A stretch of 64,000 nt of DNA from Nonomuraea sp. NBC_00507 (GCF_036013525.1 NZ_CP107853.1:6014001-6078000), one strand, 5' to 3'; positions 16,849 through 25,417 are shown, counted from the stretch's first letter. Numbers and translations: made by a program. The notes: generated by a model not told the origin, from the letters alone.

Positions 16849-18557
16849 AGGACCCAGGTGAACCACCATACGAGGAATCCGCCGCTGATGACGGTCGCGG
16901 CGATCTGCGGCCATCGGCGGTGGCGGAGCAGCACCGCGGCGGTCAGCACGGCCGAGGCGACCGCGATCCACGTGTACATGCCGACCACGCCGGGGACGCC
17001 GACGGCCAGAGCCGTCTCGTTCCTGACCGCCTGGTCGTACACGGACTGCGCCACCAGCCCGGCGAACGCCACGCCCGCCAGCCCGCCGAACGCCGCCATC
17101 GACCGGCCCTTCAGCGCGCCCGTCACCAGCTGGACCAGTGCCGCGAGCGCGAACAACCCGAACGGCGCGGCCAGCCACGGCGACCGGGAGATCTGGTAAG
17201 GGGCGCCGGTCACGTGCAGGTCGCCAGGCCGGTCGGCGTCGTCCAGGCACGGCGCGGCGGTGTTGGAGACCGGATCGGCCATGAACTCGACGATCTTCCT
17301 TCGGGCGCATGCACTGGTGAGGAAGACGGCGTGCGCGGCGCCGGGGATCTCGGCGAAGCGGCCGGCGGGGAGCGCCTCGGCGGCGGGTCTGCTGGTCCTG
17401 GGCGGGGTGGTGGGGTCGTACCGGCCGCCGAGCACGAGCACCGGGCCCTTGGGGGCGCTGTTGACCGGTGTGGACTTGGGGAGCCGCCACGCGTCGCACA
17501 CCGCTCTGTCGGCGTTCACGGTGAAGAGCCGGGACTTGGCGGTGAAGGCGTTGAACGGGACCTCGTCCTGGCACTGCACCGCGTGATACAGCCCGAACGC
17601 GTGCGAGGTCAGCCCTTCGCCCACGGCGTCCGCCAGCGGCCGCAGCAGCTCGTCGTGCCCGTCGGCCAGCGCCGGGACCAGCGTCGGCGCCACCGCGGCG
17701 ACGTCAGCCTCGTGCAGCGCCTCCGCCATGATCGTGGCCACGTCGTCGCCGGTCATCCGCGCCGTGAACCCCCTGCCGAGCACCGGGTCGGCGACCGGCA
17801 CCCGCGCCGGTGCGGCGTTCAGCCTGGCGGTCATGGCCGCGGACTCGTCCCGGACGCCGAGTAGGGTCATCGTGTCCGCGAGGTTGCGTTCGGCGTCGTC
17901 GTACCAGGCGACGCGCTCCGGCAGGAACGAGTCCAGCACCACGGTGCGGGTGCCCTCCGGGTCGGCCGCGGCCACGTCCAGCATGACCCTCGTCGAATAG
18001 CTGACGCCGAACAGGTTCCACGACGCGTAGCCGAGCTCCCGACGTAACGCGACGACGTCGGCCACGATCTCCTTCGTGTTGTATCCCCGCAGGTCGATGC
18101 CCTGTTCGCGGAGCCGGTCCCGGCACTTGACGGCGGCCGCGCCCACGTCGGCGGGCGGCGTGCGCAGCTGCCCGAGCAGCGCCGCGGCCGTCTCGGGGCA
18201 GCCCAGCACCGGCTCGGAGTGCGGGCCGCCGCGCTGCTCGATCGTCACCACGTCACGGTCCGGGAACATCGCGCTCAGGAAACCGGTGAGTTGGATCGAC
18301 GCCGATCCAGGGCCGCCGCTCATGTACACGACCGGGTCCGGTTTGCGCCCTTTCGCGGTCGAAGAGCGCACGGCGTAGCCGACCTTGATCTTCCTGTCCG
18401 GGGCGTCCCTGCGCTCAGGGACGACGAGGAACCCGCAGGTGGTGCGGGGCGGCATGGCGACCGGGCAGCCGCCTGGCCGAGGCGCGGCGGACGGTGGGGT
18501 GAAGGTCATGACGGCAGGCACGGCCAGGGCGAGGGCGAGCACGACCCGAGTGATCAC
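16845..18557 (-). CDS. Secreted/membrane S33-type alpha/beta hydrolase (TAP-like peptidase)
   Basis: A 570-residue protein with an N-terminal signal sequence, an alpha/beta hydrolase domain and about four C-terminal hydrophobic helices. The oxyanion segment is VYMSGGPGSAS and the nucleophile Ser is in GVSYSTRV. The acid Asp is in GGRYDPTTPP, the His in GAAHAVF, and the C-terminal lid matches the TAP-like domain of tripeptidyl/prolyl aminopeptidases from Streptomyces. It should cleave peptides or related esters at the cell surface. The added membrane helices are unusual for the family. It heads an operon with DUF418 and nitrilase genes, and its GTG start lies 7 nt after a TAGTCT -10. Confidence 0.8.
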   Translation of the reverse strand: MITRVVLALALAVPAVMTFTPPSAAPRPGGCPVAMPPRTTCGFLVVPERRDAPDRKIKVGYAVRSSTAKGRKPDPVVYMSGGPGSASIQLTGFLSAMFPDRDVVTIEQRGGPHSEPVLGCPETAAALLGQLRTPPADVGAAAVKCRDRLREQGIDLRGYNTKEIVADVVALRRELGYASWNLFGVSYSTRVMLDVAAADPEGTRTVVLDSFLPERVAWYDDAERNLADTMTLLGVRDESAAMTARLNAAPARVPVADPVLGRGFTARMTGDDVATIMAEALHEADVAAVAPTLVPALADGHDELLRPLADAVGEGLTSHAFGLYHAVQCQDEVPFNAFTAKSRLFTVNADRAVCDAWRLPKSTPVNSAPKGPVLVLGGRYDPTTPPRTSRPAAEALPAGRFAEIPGAAHAVFLTSACARRKIVEFMADPVSNTAAPCLDDADRPGDLHVTGAPYQISRSPWLAAPFGLFALAALVQLVTGALKGRSMAAFGGLAGVAFAGLVAQSVYDQAVRNETALAVGVPGVVGMYTWIAVASAVLTAAVLLRHRRWPQIAATVISGGFLVWWFTWVL

Positions 18558-18564
18558 GGAAGGA

Positions 18565-18577
18565 AGACTAATAGTCT
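18565..18577. promoter_or_regulatory. Symmetric divergent promoter with back-to-back -10 hexamers
   Basis: The 13-bp perfect palindrome AGACTA-A-TAGTCT contains TAGTCT on both strands. The plus copy (18572-18577) ends 6 nt before the GTG of the aminotransferase gene. The minus copy (18570-18565) ends 7 nt before the GTG of the peptidase gene. No ribosome-binding site fits either start. One element should therefore drive two leaderless, divergent transcripts. -35 matches are weak on both sides. Confidence 0.65.
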
Positions 18578-18583
18578 GGCGTT

Positions 18584-19753
18584 GTGACGGAACCTCTTGT
18601 GGCCAGGATGCGCGCCTTCGGGACGACGATTTTCGCCGAGATGAGCGCGCTCGCCGTTCAGACCGGGTCGATCAACCTCGGTCAGGGCTTCCCCGACACC
18701 GACGGGCCGGCGGCGATGCTCGATCGCGCGGTCCAGGCGATCACGTCGGGCGCCAACCAATATCCTCCGGGGCCCGGGATGCCCGAGCTGCGCCGTGCCG
18801 TCTCCGAGCACCGGGCCGAGCATTACGGGCTGTCCTACGATCCGGCCGGCGAGATCCTCGTCACCGTGGGCGCCACCGAGGCCATCGCGGCGAGCGTGCT
18901 GGCACTGTGCGAGCCGGGCGACGAGGTGATCGCGTTCGAGCCCTACTACGACTCCTACGCCGCCTCGATCGCGCTGGCCCAGGCCCGGCTGGTGGGCGTC
19001 ACGCTGCGCCCGGTCGCGGGCCGCTTCACGTTCGACCCCGACGAGCTGCGTGCCGCCGTCACGCCGCGCACCCGCGCCATCCTGGTCAACTCGCCGCACA
19101 ACCCCACGGGGACCGTGTTCACCCGCGCCGAGCTGACCGCCATCGCCGAGCTCTGCCAGGAGCGGGATCTCGTGGCGATCACCGACGAGGTCTACGAGCA
19201 CCTGACGTTCGACGGAGTCGAGCACATTCCGCTGGCCACCCTGCCCGGCATGCGGGAGCGCACCGTGATGATCTCCTCGGCGGGCAAGACGTTCTCGGTG
19301 ACCGGCTGGAAGACCGGGTGGGTCTGCGCGCCGGCGCCGCTGGTCACGGCGGTGCAGACGGTCAAGCAGTTCCTCACGTTCACCGCGAGCGCGCCGTGGC
19401 AGCTGGCGGTCGCGTACGGGCTGCGGCAGGAGCTGGAGTGGGTGGCCGCGTTGCGCGCCGGGCTCCAGGACAAGCGCGACCGGCTCATGGAGGGGCTGGC
19501 GGCTGCCGGGTTCGAGGTGCTCAAGCCGGCGGGCACCTATTTCGTGCAGACCGACATCAGGCCGCTCGGGTTCGCCGACGGGCTGGACCTGACGAGGAGG
19601 TTGCCGGAGCTGGCCGGGGTGGTGGCGATCCCCACCCAGGTCTTCTACGAGCATCCCGAGCGCGGCCGGCACTTCGTCAGGTTCGCCTTCTGCAAGAAGG
19701 AGGAGGTCATCGACGAGGCCGTGACCCGGCTCAAGCGTCTGTCGGAGGCCTGA
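18584..19753 (+). CDS. Class I/II pyridoxal-phosphate aminotransferase (DapC/KAT-like)
   Basis: A 389-residue fold-type I aminotransferase. Hallmarks are INLGQGFPDTDGP, YPPGPGMPELRRAV, NSPHNPTGTVF, DEVYEHL, the PLP-binding Lys at about 235 in SSAGKTFSVTGWKTGW, and the C-terminal substrate Arg in VRFAFCK. The closest named types are actinobacterial N-succinyldiaminopimelate aminotransferase DapC and kynurenine/methionine aminotransferases; sequence alone does not settle which. It is the plus-strand partner of a symmetric leaderless promoter. Confidence 0.85.
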   Translation: MTEPLVARMRAFGTTIFAEMSALAVQTGSINLGQGFPDTDGPAAMLDRAVQAITSGANQYPPGPGMPELRRAVSEHRAEHYGLSYDPAGEILVTVGATEAIAASVLALCEPGDEVIAFEPYYDSYAASIALAQARLVGVTLRPVAGRFTFDPDELRAAVTPRTRAILVNSPHNPTGTVFTRAELTAIAELCQERDLVAITDEVYEHLTFDGVEHIPLATLPGMRERTVMISSAGKTFSVTGWKTGWVCAPAPLVTAVQTVKQFLTFTASAPWQLAVAYGLRQELEWVAALRAGLQDKRDRLMEGLAAAGFEVLKPAGTYFVQTDIRPLGFADGLDLTRRLPELAGVVAIPTQVFYEHPERGRHFVRFAFCKKEEVIDEAVTRLKRLSEA

Positions 19754-19790
19754 GTCCGCTGGTATTGCGGTTGGTCATCACATCGTCACG

Positions 19791-19829
19791 TAGGGTAAAC
19801 TGCGGTATGCGGTATCGCGGTGATACCGC
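19791..19829 (+). promoter_or_regulatory. Promoter and palindromic operator of the toxin-antitoxin operon
   Basis: A consensus actinobacterial -10 TAGGGT (19791-19796) is followed by the perfect inverted repeat GCGGTATC-N5-GATACCGC (19809-19829). An additional GCGGTAT half site lies at 19802-19808. The palindrome covers the expected transcription start, the usual place for autorepression by an RHH antitoxin. Confidence 0.65.
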
Positions 19830-19849
19830 CTCGCGCCTACGCTGGGGAT

Positions 19850-20053
19850 ATGGCTATGACCCTTCGCTTGAGTGACGAGCAGACCGAGGCCCTTCGCAAG
19901 CGTGCGGAGGTGGAGGGGCGAAGCATGCAGCAAGTGGTGCTCGCGGCCGTCGACGACTATCTGGCCAGGCACAGCGCCGACGAGGAGGTCCGCCGCCTTG
20001 GCGCGAAGTCCAGGGAGCGCTGGCGGAATGTGCTCGATCGGCTGGGCGAATGA
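19850..20053 (+). CDS. Ribbon-helix-helix antitoxin
   Basis: A 67-residue protein with MTLRLSDEQTEALRKRAEVEGRSMQQVVLAAVDDYLARH, a ribbon-helix-helix DNA-binding domain (beta strand then two helices). A charged C-terminal tail (SREERW-like, about 45-67) is suited to binding the toxin. The ATG at 19850 is preferred because GGGG lies just upstream; an in-frame ATG at 19820 would sit inside the operator. Its stop overlaps the Doc start (ATGA). It should neutralise Doc and repress the operon through the palindrome at 19809-19829. Confidence 0.85.
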   Translation: MAMTLRLSDEQTEALRKRAEVEGRSMQQVVLAAVDDYLARHSADEEVRRLGAKSRERWRNVLDRLGE

Positions 20054-20430
20054 CCAGATATCTCACGCTGGAGCAGGTCCTCGAGCTGGCCGAGGCGGAG
20101 CTGGGCGACGCTCTCGCGGTGCGGGACCTCGGCCTGCTCGACTCGGCGGTCCATCGGCCGACCACCGCCATGTTCGGCCACGAGGCCTACCCCGACCTCA
20201 TGACGAAGGCCGCCGCGCTGCTCCATTCGTTGGCGGTCAATCACCCGCTCATCGACGGCAACAAACGGCTGTCCTGGCTGGCGACGGACGTCTTCCTCCG
20301 CTTCAACGGCGTCGTGCTCGACACCGACGACGACTCGGCATATGACCTCGTCATCGCCGTCGCCTCGGGCAAACTCAGCGAGGTCGACGAGATCGCCGAC
20401 GTCCTGCGCACTTTCATCCCGTCATCCTGA
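20050..20430 (+). CDS. doc: Doc (Fic-fold) toxin
   Basis: A 126-residue death-on-curing family protein. The active-site motif is HPLIDGNKR at 65-73, matching the HxFxx(G/A)NK(R) core of Doc, with a Pro/Leu rather than Phe in the third position. By analogy with phage P1 Doc it should phosphorylate elongation factor Tu and stop translation when unneutralised. Length (126, equal to P1 Doc) and gene order antitoxin-toxin agree. No duplicate or mobile element is adjacent. It is probably a chromosomal stress module. Confidence 0.85.
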   Translation: MTRYLTLEQVLELAEAELGDALAVRDLGLLDSAVHRPTTAMFGHEAYPDLMTKAAALLHSLAVNHPLIDGNKRLSWLATDVFLRFNGVVLDTDDDSAYDLVIAVASGKLSEVDEIADVLRTFIPSS

Positions 20431-20494
20431 GAACCCCGTCAGACCCCTCACCCCGCGACTCCGCCCTCTCGAGAGCCCGCCCTCCTGAACGGCC

Positions 20495-21580
20495 TCACGC
20501 CTCGTTGGGCTTGTCGAGCGGCGTCAGCGCCGCCGTGGCCTCCTCGTGCTCCATCCCGGTCGCCTGCAGCAGATCCACGACCACGGACCGCAGCTGCGCG
20601 ATGATCACATGGGCCGAGAAGCCCAGCTGTTCGGGCCGCTCCCGTGCCGCCACCGCCAGCAGCGCCTGCTGCGCCAGTGTCGGCTCCCGCCCCGCCCCCA
20701 GCTCCAGCTGCAGCAGCAGGGCCGCCTCCGACACCTCACGCATCGCCTCGGCCAGCGCGGCCGGTGGCGGGCTCGCCTCTCCGAGCGAGGACAGCGTGCG
20801 CCTGCTGAGCACCCGGGCGTTGCGCAGGGCCAGATCGACGGGCACGGCGGCGGTCTCGTACCGGGCCAGGCGGGCCCGCCGGTGCCAGTGCAACGGTGAG
20901 ATCATGGTGATCTCCTTGCTGGTCTCCAGCGCCTGCTCGAACTCCTCCACCGCCGCCTGCGTGCCGCGCGCCTCCTCCAGCGCCTCCGCCGCCAGGTCCA
21001 CATCCCGCTTCTCGATGGCCTCCGCTGCCCGCTCCAGCACCGTGGACAGCGCGTCGAGCACCCCGGACAGATGCTTGGCCGCGATCGCGAAGGGGCTCGC
21101 GGGCAGCAGCGCGACGGCCGCGATGCCGATGAGGCCGCCGGTCAGCGCGTCGAGCATGCGGTCCAGCCCGCCCACGCCCGCGCCGGGCACCAGGGTGACC
21201 ACCAGCACCGCCGACGACCCGGCCTGGGCCACGAACAGCGCCCCGCTGTCCAGCAGCCCCGCGATGGTCATCGCCAGCGCCACCACCAGCGCGATCTGCC
21301 ACGCCCCCGAGCCGATCCAGGACACGAGCAGGTCGCCCACGCCGACGCCGAGGCTGACGCCCACGACCAGCTCGACGACCCGCCGCAGCCGCTGCCCCAG
21401 CCCGATGCCCACGCAGATCAGCACGGAGATGGGCGCGAAGAACGGCGCCGGGTGACCGAGCAGATCCCTGGCGATGACCCAGGCCAGCGCGGCGCCGACC
21501 GCGCACTGCGCGATGGACGGCACGATGAGGCCGAACGTGCCCAGTCGGTCCTTCACATGATCGCTGAGCCGGGTTCGCAC
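20495..21580 (-). CDS. FUSC family membrane protein (aromatic-acid-exporter-like), copy 1
   Basis: A 361-residue protein with about six N-terminal hydrophobic helices (about 15-165) and a soluble helical C-terminal half. The wording QCAVGAALAWVIARDLLGHPAPFFAPISV and GQRLRRVVELVVGVSLGVGVGDLLV is typical of FUSC/ArAE exporters. It is a tandem duplicate of the next gene, with equal length and near-identical blocks such as LLVSWIGSGAWQIALVVALAM. Substrates may be aromatic or other weak acids, inferred from the family. The GTG start has no well-spaced ribosome-binding site. Confidence 0.8.
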   Translation of the reverse strand: MRTRLSDHVKDRLGTFGLIVPSIAQCAVGAALAWVIARDLLGHPAPFFAPISVLICVGIGLGQRLRRVVELVVGVSLGVGVGDLLVSWIGSGAWQIALVVALAMTIAGLLDSGALFVAQAGSSAVLVVTLVPGAGVGGLDRMLDALTGGLIGIAAVALLPASPFAIAAKHLSGVLDALSTVLERAAEAIEKRDVDLAAEALEEARGTQAAVEEFEQALETSKEITMISPLHWHRRARLARYETAAVPVDLALRNARVLSRRTLSSLGEASPPPAALAEAMREVSEAALLLQLELGAGREPTLAQQALLAVAARERPEQLGFSAHVIIAQLRSVVVDLLQATGMEHEEATAALTPLDKPNEA

Positions 21581-21601
21581 CCTTCTACCTTGGCGGATCT
21601 T

Positions 21602-21619
21602 TGTGACATTAAGGTCACA
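21602..21619. repeat. CRP-like palindrome TGTGAC-N6-GTCACA
   Basis: Perfect 6-bp arms TGTGAC (21602-21607) and GTCACA (21614-21619) lie just upstream of the 20495-21580 gene and run over the stop codon of the upstream FUSC gene. The half sites match CRP/FNR-family sites, but the two TCACA/TGTGA cores are 8 bp rather than 6 bp apart. It could be an operator or a weak intercistronic hairpin. Confidence 0.4.
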
Positions 21620-22700
21620 TTCCCCCGGAAACGTCCTTTTCGGGGAAGGTGTCCAGCGGCGGCAGCGCGGCCACGGCCTCCTCGCGATCGGTGCCGGTGG
21701 CCTGCAACAGGTCCACCGTGATCGACCGGACCTGCGCGATCATCACGTCCGCCGAGAACCCCCAGCGCTCGGCGCCCTGCCCCGACGCCACCGCGAGGAT
21801 CGCCTCACGGGCCTCTTCCGGCGTGCGCCCGTCGGCCAGCTCCTCCCTGAGCAGCAGCGTGGCGTCGGCCAGCGCGCGCAGCGTCCCGGGCAGCCAGGGC
21901 GGCAGCGCGCTGGAGCCGTCGAGCGCCACGATGGCCCGCCTGGCCAGCACCCTGGCGTTGCGCAGCGCGTGGTCGAGCGGCACGGCGGCCTTCTCGTACC
22001 CCTCGAGCCTGCCGCGGCGGTGCCGGTGCAGCGGCGAGATGGTGGCGATCTCCTTGCTGGTCTCCAGCGCCTGCTTGAACTCCTCCACGTTCGTCTGGCT
22101 GCCCCGCGCGGCCTCGAGCGCCTCGGTGGCCAGGCTCGAGCGGGACTTCTCGATGGCCTCCGCGATCCCTCGCAGGGCGTCGCCGAGCGCGTCGAACATC
22201 CCGGCCGCGTGCCGGTGCGCCAGCGCCGACGGGCTGGACGGCAGCAGCGCCACCGCGGCCAGCCCCATGAGGCCGCCCACCAGAGCGTCGACCATCCGGT
22301 CGATTCCGCCTGTGCCGCTCGGCGGCAGCAAGGTCGCCACGAGCACCGCCGAGGAGCCTGCTTGGAGCACGATCAGCGAGCCGCTGTCGAGCAGCACCGC
22401 GGCCGCCATCGCCAGCGCCACCACCAGCGCGATCTGCCACGCCCCTGAGCCGATCCAGGACACGAGCAGGTCGCCCACGCCGACGCCGAGGCTGACCCCG
22501 ACGACCAGCTCCCCCACCCGCCGCAGCCGCTGACCGAGCCCCACGCCGATGCACACGACGACCGCGATGGGCGCGAAGAACGGGCGGCTGTGCCCGAGCA
22601 GGTCCTTGGCCACCAGCCAGGCGAGGGCGGCCGCTACGGCGCACTGCAGGATCGGCGGCGCCATCAGCCGCAGCCGGCTCAGGCGCTCGTGTACGTGCAT
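21615..22700 (-). CDS. FUSC family membrane protein, copy 2
   Basis: Paralogue of the downstream gene. The frame is open to 22736, but the ATG at 22700 yields 361 residues, exactly the length of copy 1, and aligns the two N-termini (RLSDHV/ERLSRL). A GTG at 22709 is a close alternative. It has N-terminal membrane helices and a cytoplasmic C-terminal domain with conserved EEFEQALETSKEIT/EEFKQALETSKEIA. The 34-bp spacing to copy 1 suggests one transcript, possibly encoding two subunits of one exporter. Confidence 0.8.
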   Translation of the reverse strand: MHVHERLSRLRLMAPPILQCAVAAALAWLVAKDLLGHSRPFFAPIAVVVCIGVGLGQRLRRVGELVVGVSLGVGVGDLLVSWIGSGAWQIALVVALAMAAAVLLDSGSLIVLQAGSSAVLVATLLPPSGTGGIDRMVDALVGGLMGLAAVALLPSSPSALAHRHAAGMFDALGDALRGIAEAIEKSRSSLATEALEAARGSQTNVEEFKQALETSKEIATISPLHRHRRGRLEGYEKAAVPLDHALRNARVLARRAIVALDGSSALPPWLPGTLRALADATLLLREELADGRTPEEAREAILAVASGQGAERWGFSADVMIAQVRSITVDLLQATGTDREEAVAALPPLDTFPEKDVSGGM

Positions 22701-22743
22701 CTCGACCACGCCCCTACCCTTGCTCCCCCGCGTCACACGCGCG

Positions 22744-23427
22744 TTACGGCGTGGTGAGCCGGTCGTTCACGAAGTCGTCGACCGCCCGCAGGAACGCCCG
22801 GCGCGCCGTCGCGTGCACGAGATGCCCGGCCTCGATCGTCACCAGCCTGGCCCCCGGGATCCGGGCCGCCGTCCCCGCGGCGTCGAACGGGCTCGCCGCC
22901 CCACCCGAGATCACCAACGTCGGCGCGGTGATCCTGGCCAGCCCCTCCAGCCAGCCCGGATCGGGATCGAGGAACTGACGCTCGGTGTCGTGCATCATCC
23001 GCCAATCGAACCCGGTGGAGCCGTCCTCCACGATGGGCGGCCGGTTCTTGAACGGCAGCGGCGGCGCCACGTCCTCCAGCACGAGCCGCTCGACGCGGCC
23101 GGGATGGCGCATGGCCAGCTGATAGGCCACCATGCCGCCCAGTGAGTGCCCGATCATCGTGGCCCGTTCCATCCTCAGGTGATCGAGCAGGGCCGCGATG
23201 TCCTGGGCCATGTCCGGCAGCGCGTACGCGCCCGGGTAGTCGCTGGCCCCGTGCCCCCGCAGGTCGGGGACGAGCACGTGGTAGCGGGCCGCGAAGTGCT
23301 GGGTGATGCCGTTCCAGTCGTTGTGGTTCGCCGTGCGGCCGTGGATCAGCAGCAGCGGGGGAGTGGCCGGGTCGCCTTCCTCCCGGTAGACGAGCTTGAT
23401 CCCGTTGACGTGTGCTTCGCGAATCAC
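22744..23427 (-). CDS. Alpha/beta hydrolase
   Basis: A 227-residue cytoplasmic hydrolase. The oxyanion motif is LLIHGRTAN, the nucleophile elbow GHSLGG, and the likely catalytic His is in IEAGHLVH; the RGHGASDYPG loop is typical of the family. It resembles esterases and 3-oxoadipate-enol-lactonase-like hydrolases. The substrate is not evident. The GTG start is 6 nt after TAATCT (23439-23434) with no ribosome-binding site, so a leaderless transcript is likely. It is divergent from the response-regulator gene, with only 42 bp between starts. Confidence 0.8.
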   Translation of the reverse strand: MIREAHVNGIKLVYREEGDPATPPLLLIHGRTANHNDWNGITQHFAARYHVLVPDLRGHGASDYPGAYALPDMAQDIAALLDHLRMERATMIGHSLGGMVAYQLAMRHPGRVERLVLEDVAPPLPFKNRPPIVEDGSTGFDWRMMHDTERQFLDPDPGWLEGLARITAPTLVISGGAASPFDAAGTAARIPGARLVTIEAGHLVHATARRAFLRAVDDFVNDRLTTP

Positions 23428-23469
23428 GCGTTTAGATTACGTTGAACTTTCCGCTTTAGCCTGGCGGCC

Positions 23470-24144
23470 ATGGACACGTTGCTCGTCGTGGAGGACGAAC
23501 CGAGCCTGCGCGAGCTGCTCGTCGGCTGCCTGCGCGAGGGGTTCGAGGTGGTGGCCGCCGCGGACGGGCGGGAGGCGGTGCGTCTGGTCCAGCGGCACGC
23601 GCCCGACCTCATCGTGCTCGACGTCATGCTGCCCGACCTGGATGGATTCGACGTGGTACGTCGGCTGCGCGGGGGCGGCGACCGCACCCCCGTGCTCTTC
23701 CTGACCGCCAGGGACGCCACAGCGGACAAGGTGCGCGGACTGACGGCGGGCGGCGACGACTATGTCACCAAGCCCTTCAGCCTGGAGGAGCTGATCGCCC
23801 GCATCCACGCGCTGCTGCGCCGCAGCCGGCGCACCGCGGCGGCGCCGGTCCGGCTGGCGGTCGCCGACCTGGAGCTCGACCAGGACGCGCACACCGTGTG
23901 GCGGTCGGGCAGACAGGTCCATTTGTCGGCGACGGAGTTCCAGCTGCTGCGGTACTTCATGGTCAACCACAACCGGGTGTTGTCCCGTGCCCAGATCCTC
24001 GAGCACGTCTGGGATCCCGACTTCAGCGGCAATCCCGGCATTGTCGAGCAGTACGTGTCGCTCTTACGCAGGAAGGTCGACTCTGCGCAGCCGCGGCTGA
24101 TCCACACGGTGCGCTCGGTGGGCTATGTTCTCCGCGTTCCGTAG
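23470..24144 (+). CDS. OmpR-family response regulator
   Basis: A 224-residue regulator. The receiver domain (1-115) has the acidic pair VVEDE, phospho-acceptor Asp51 in LIVLDVMLPD and the conserved Lys in YVTKPF. The winged-helix DNA-binding domain (about 130-224) has LLRYFMVNHNRVLSRAQILEHVW and LRRKVD...VRSVGYVLR. The ATG lies 7 nt after TAGCCT (23457-23462), another probable leaderless start. It overlaps the histidine kinase by 20 nt. The efflux operon starting at 25514 is the probable target. Confidence 0.9.
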   Translation: MDTLLVVEDEPSLRELLVGCLREGFEVVAAADGREAVRLVQRHAPDLIVLDVMLPDLDGFDVVRRLRGGGDRTPVLFLTARDATADKVRGLTAGGDDYVTKPFSLEELIARIHALLRRSRRTAAAPVRLAVADLELDQDAHTVWRSGRQVHLSATEFQLLRYFMVNHNRVLSRAQILEHVWDPDFSGNPGIVEQYVSLLRRKVDSAQPRLIHTVRSVGYVLRVP

Positions 24145-25417
24145 CCTGCGGGTGCGGCTGATCGCCGGGACGGTCGCCCTCGTGCTGCTCGCCCTGGTCA
24201 CGATCGGTGTGGCCAGCCTGGTCCTGCTGCGTGCCGAGCTCGTGGACAAGGTCGACCTGCAGCTCCGGACGCTCGCCCAGGCCGGCCCGGCCGACGACCG
24301 CCCGGCGCGGCGGCCCGCCGGTTACGTCTTCCAGGTCCGCGACGCCACGGGGGCGGTGGTCAGCGGGGACCCGGGCGGGCCGCCGGTCGTGCCGCAGGCC
24401 GAGCGGGAGCCGTACACGTCGGGCGACTGGCGCGTGCTCGTCGACACCCGGCCGGGCGGCCAGTCGATCGTCGCCGCCATGGACCTGCGCGAGATCGACG
24501 CCACCATCGGGCTGCTCGGCATGATCGAGCTGCTCGCCGGGGGCGTGGTCGTGGTGGTGCTGGCCGCCGCGGGGCTCGTGTTCGTACGGCGGAGCCTGCG
24601 GCCGCTCGCCGAGATCGAGAGCGCGGCCCGGCAGATCGCCGACGGCCGGCTGTCGCGGCGGGTGCCCGACGTGGACCCCCGTACCGAGGTGGGCCGCCTC
24701 GGGGCCGCGCTCAACGACATGCTGGCCAGGATCGAGGCCGCCTTCGCCGCCCGGCAGGAGTCGGAGGAGCGGATGCGGCGATTCGTGGCCGACGCCAGCC
24801 ACGAGCTGCGCACACCGGTGACCGTCGTGCGCGGCTACGCCGAGCACTTCCTGCGGCACGCCGACAGCGAGAACGTGCGGCGGATCGAGGAGGAAGCCAG
24901 GCGGATGGGAGCGCTCGTGGACGACCTGCTGGTCCTCGCCCGGCTCGACGCCGAGCGGCCGCGCGAGCATGGGCCCGTGGACCTGCTGCCGCTGGCCGCC
25001 GAGGTCGTCCGCGACGCGCGGGTGCTGGCGCCCGAGCGCGACATCACGTTCGCGTTCGGCGAGGACGCGGCGTTCGTGGTCCTGGGCGACGCGGCCGAGT
25101 TGGGGCAGGTGCTGGGCAATCTCGTACGCAACGCGCTCACGCACACCCCGCCGGGGACCGCCGTCGACGTACGGGTCCGGCACGAGGACGGGCACGCCGT
25201 GCTGGAGGTCGCCGACCACGGCCCCGGGCTCGCCGAGGGCGAGGCGGCCAGGGTGTTCGAGCGCTTCTACCGGGCGCCGGGCGCCCGCTCACGCGAGGGA
25301 TCGGGGCTGGGACTGGCGATCGTCCAGGCGGTTGTGGCGGCGCACGGAGGCTCGGCAGGCGTCGAGTCGACCCTGGGCCGCGGCACGACCTTCTCCGTCC
25401 GGCTCCCGCTCGATTAG
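24125..25417 (+). CDS. Sensor histidine kinase (HAMP type)
   Basis: A 430-residue membrane kinase with transmembrane helix 1 (about 13-36), an extracellular sensor of about 90 residues, transmembrane helix 2 (about 128-155), HAMP (about 156-210), DHp with phospho-His226 in DASHELRTPVTV, and a CATPase with N box NLVRNALTHTP, G1 DHGPGL, F box FERFYR and G2 GSGLGLAIV. It should phosphorylate the response regulator encoded immediately upstream. The sensed signal is unknown. A hairpin follows the TAG directly. Confidence 0.9.
   Translation: MFSAFRSLRVRLIAGTVALVLLALVTIGVASLVLLRAELVDKVDLQLRTLAQAGPADDRPARRPAGYVFQVRDATGAVVSGDPGGPPVVPQAEREPYTSGDWRVLVDTRPGGQSIVAAMDLREIDATIGLLGMIELLAGGVVVVVLAAAGLVFVRRSLRPLAEIESAARQIADGRLSRRVPDVDPRTEVGRLGAALNDMLARIEAAFAARQESEERMRRFVADASHELRTPVTVVRGYAEHFLRHADSENVRRIEEEARRMGALVDDLLVLARLDAERPREHGPVDLLPLAAEVVRDARVLAPERDITFAFGEDAAFVVLGDAAELGQVLGNLVRNALTHTPPGTAVDVRVRHEDGHAVLEVADHGPGLAEGEAARVFERFYRAPGARSREGSGLGLAIVQAVVAAHGGSAGVESTLGRGTTFSVRLPLD

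Noticed and set aside
16849..17574. N-terminal extension of the DUF418 protein in the same frame
   Set aside because: The stretch lies inside the peptidase gene, is Arg/Gly-rich, and the ATG at 16848 gives the exact family start.
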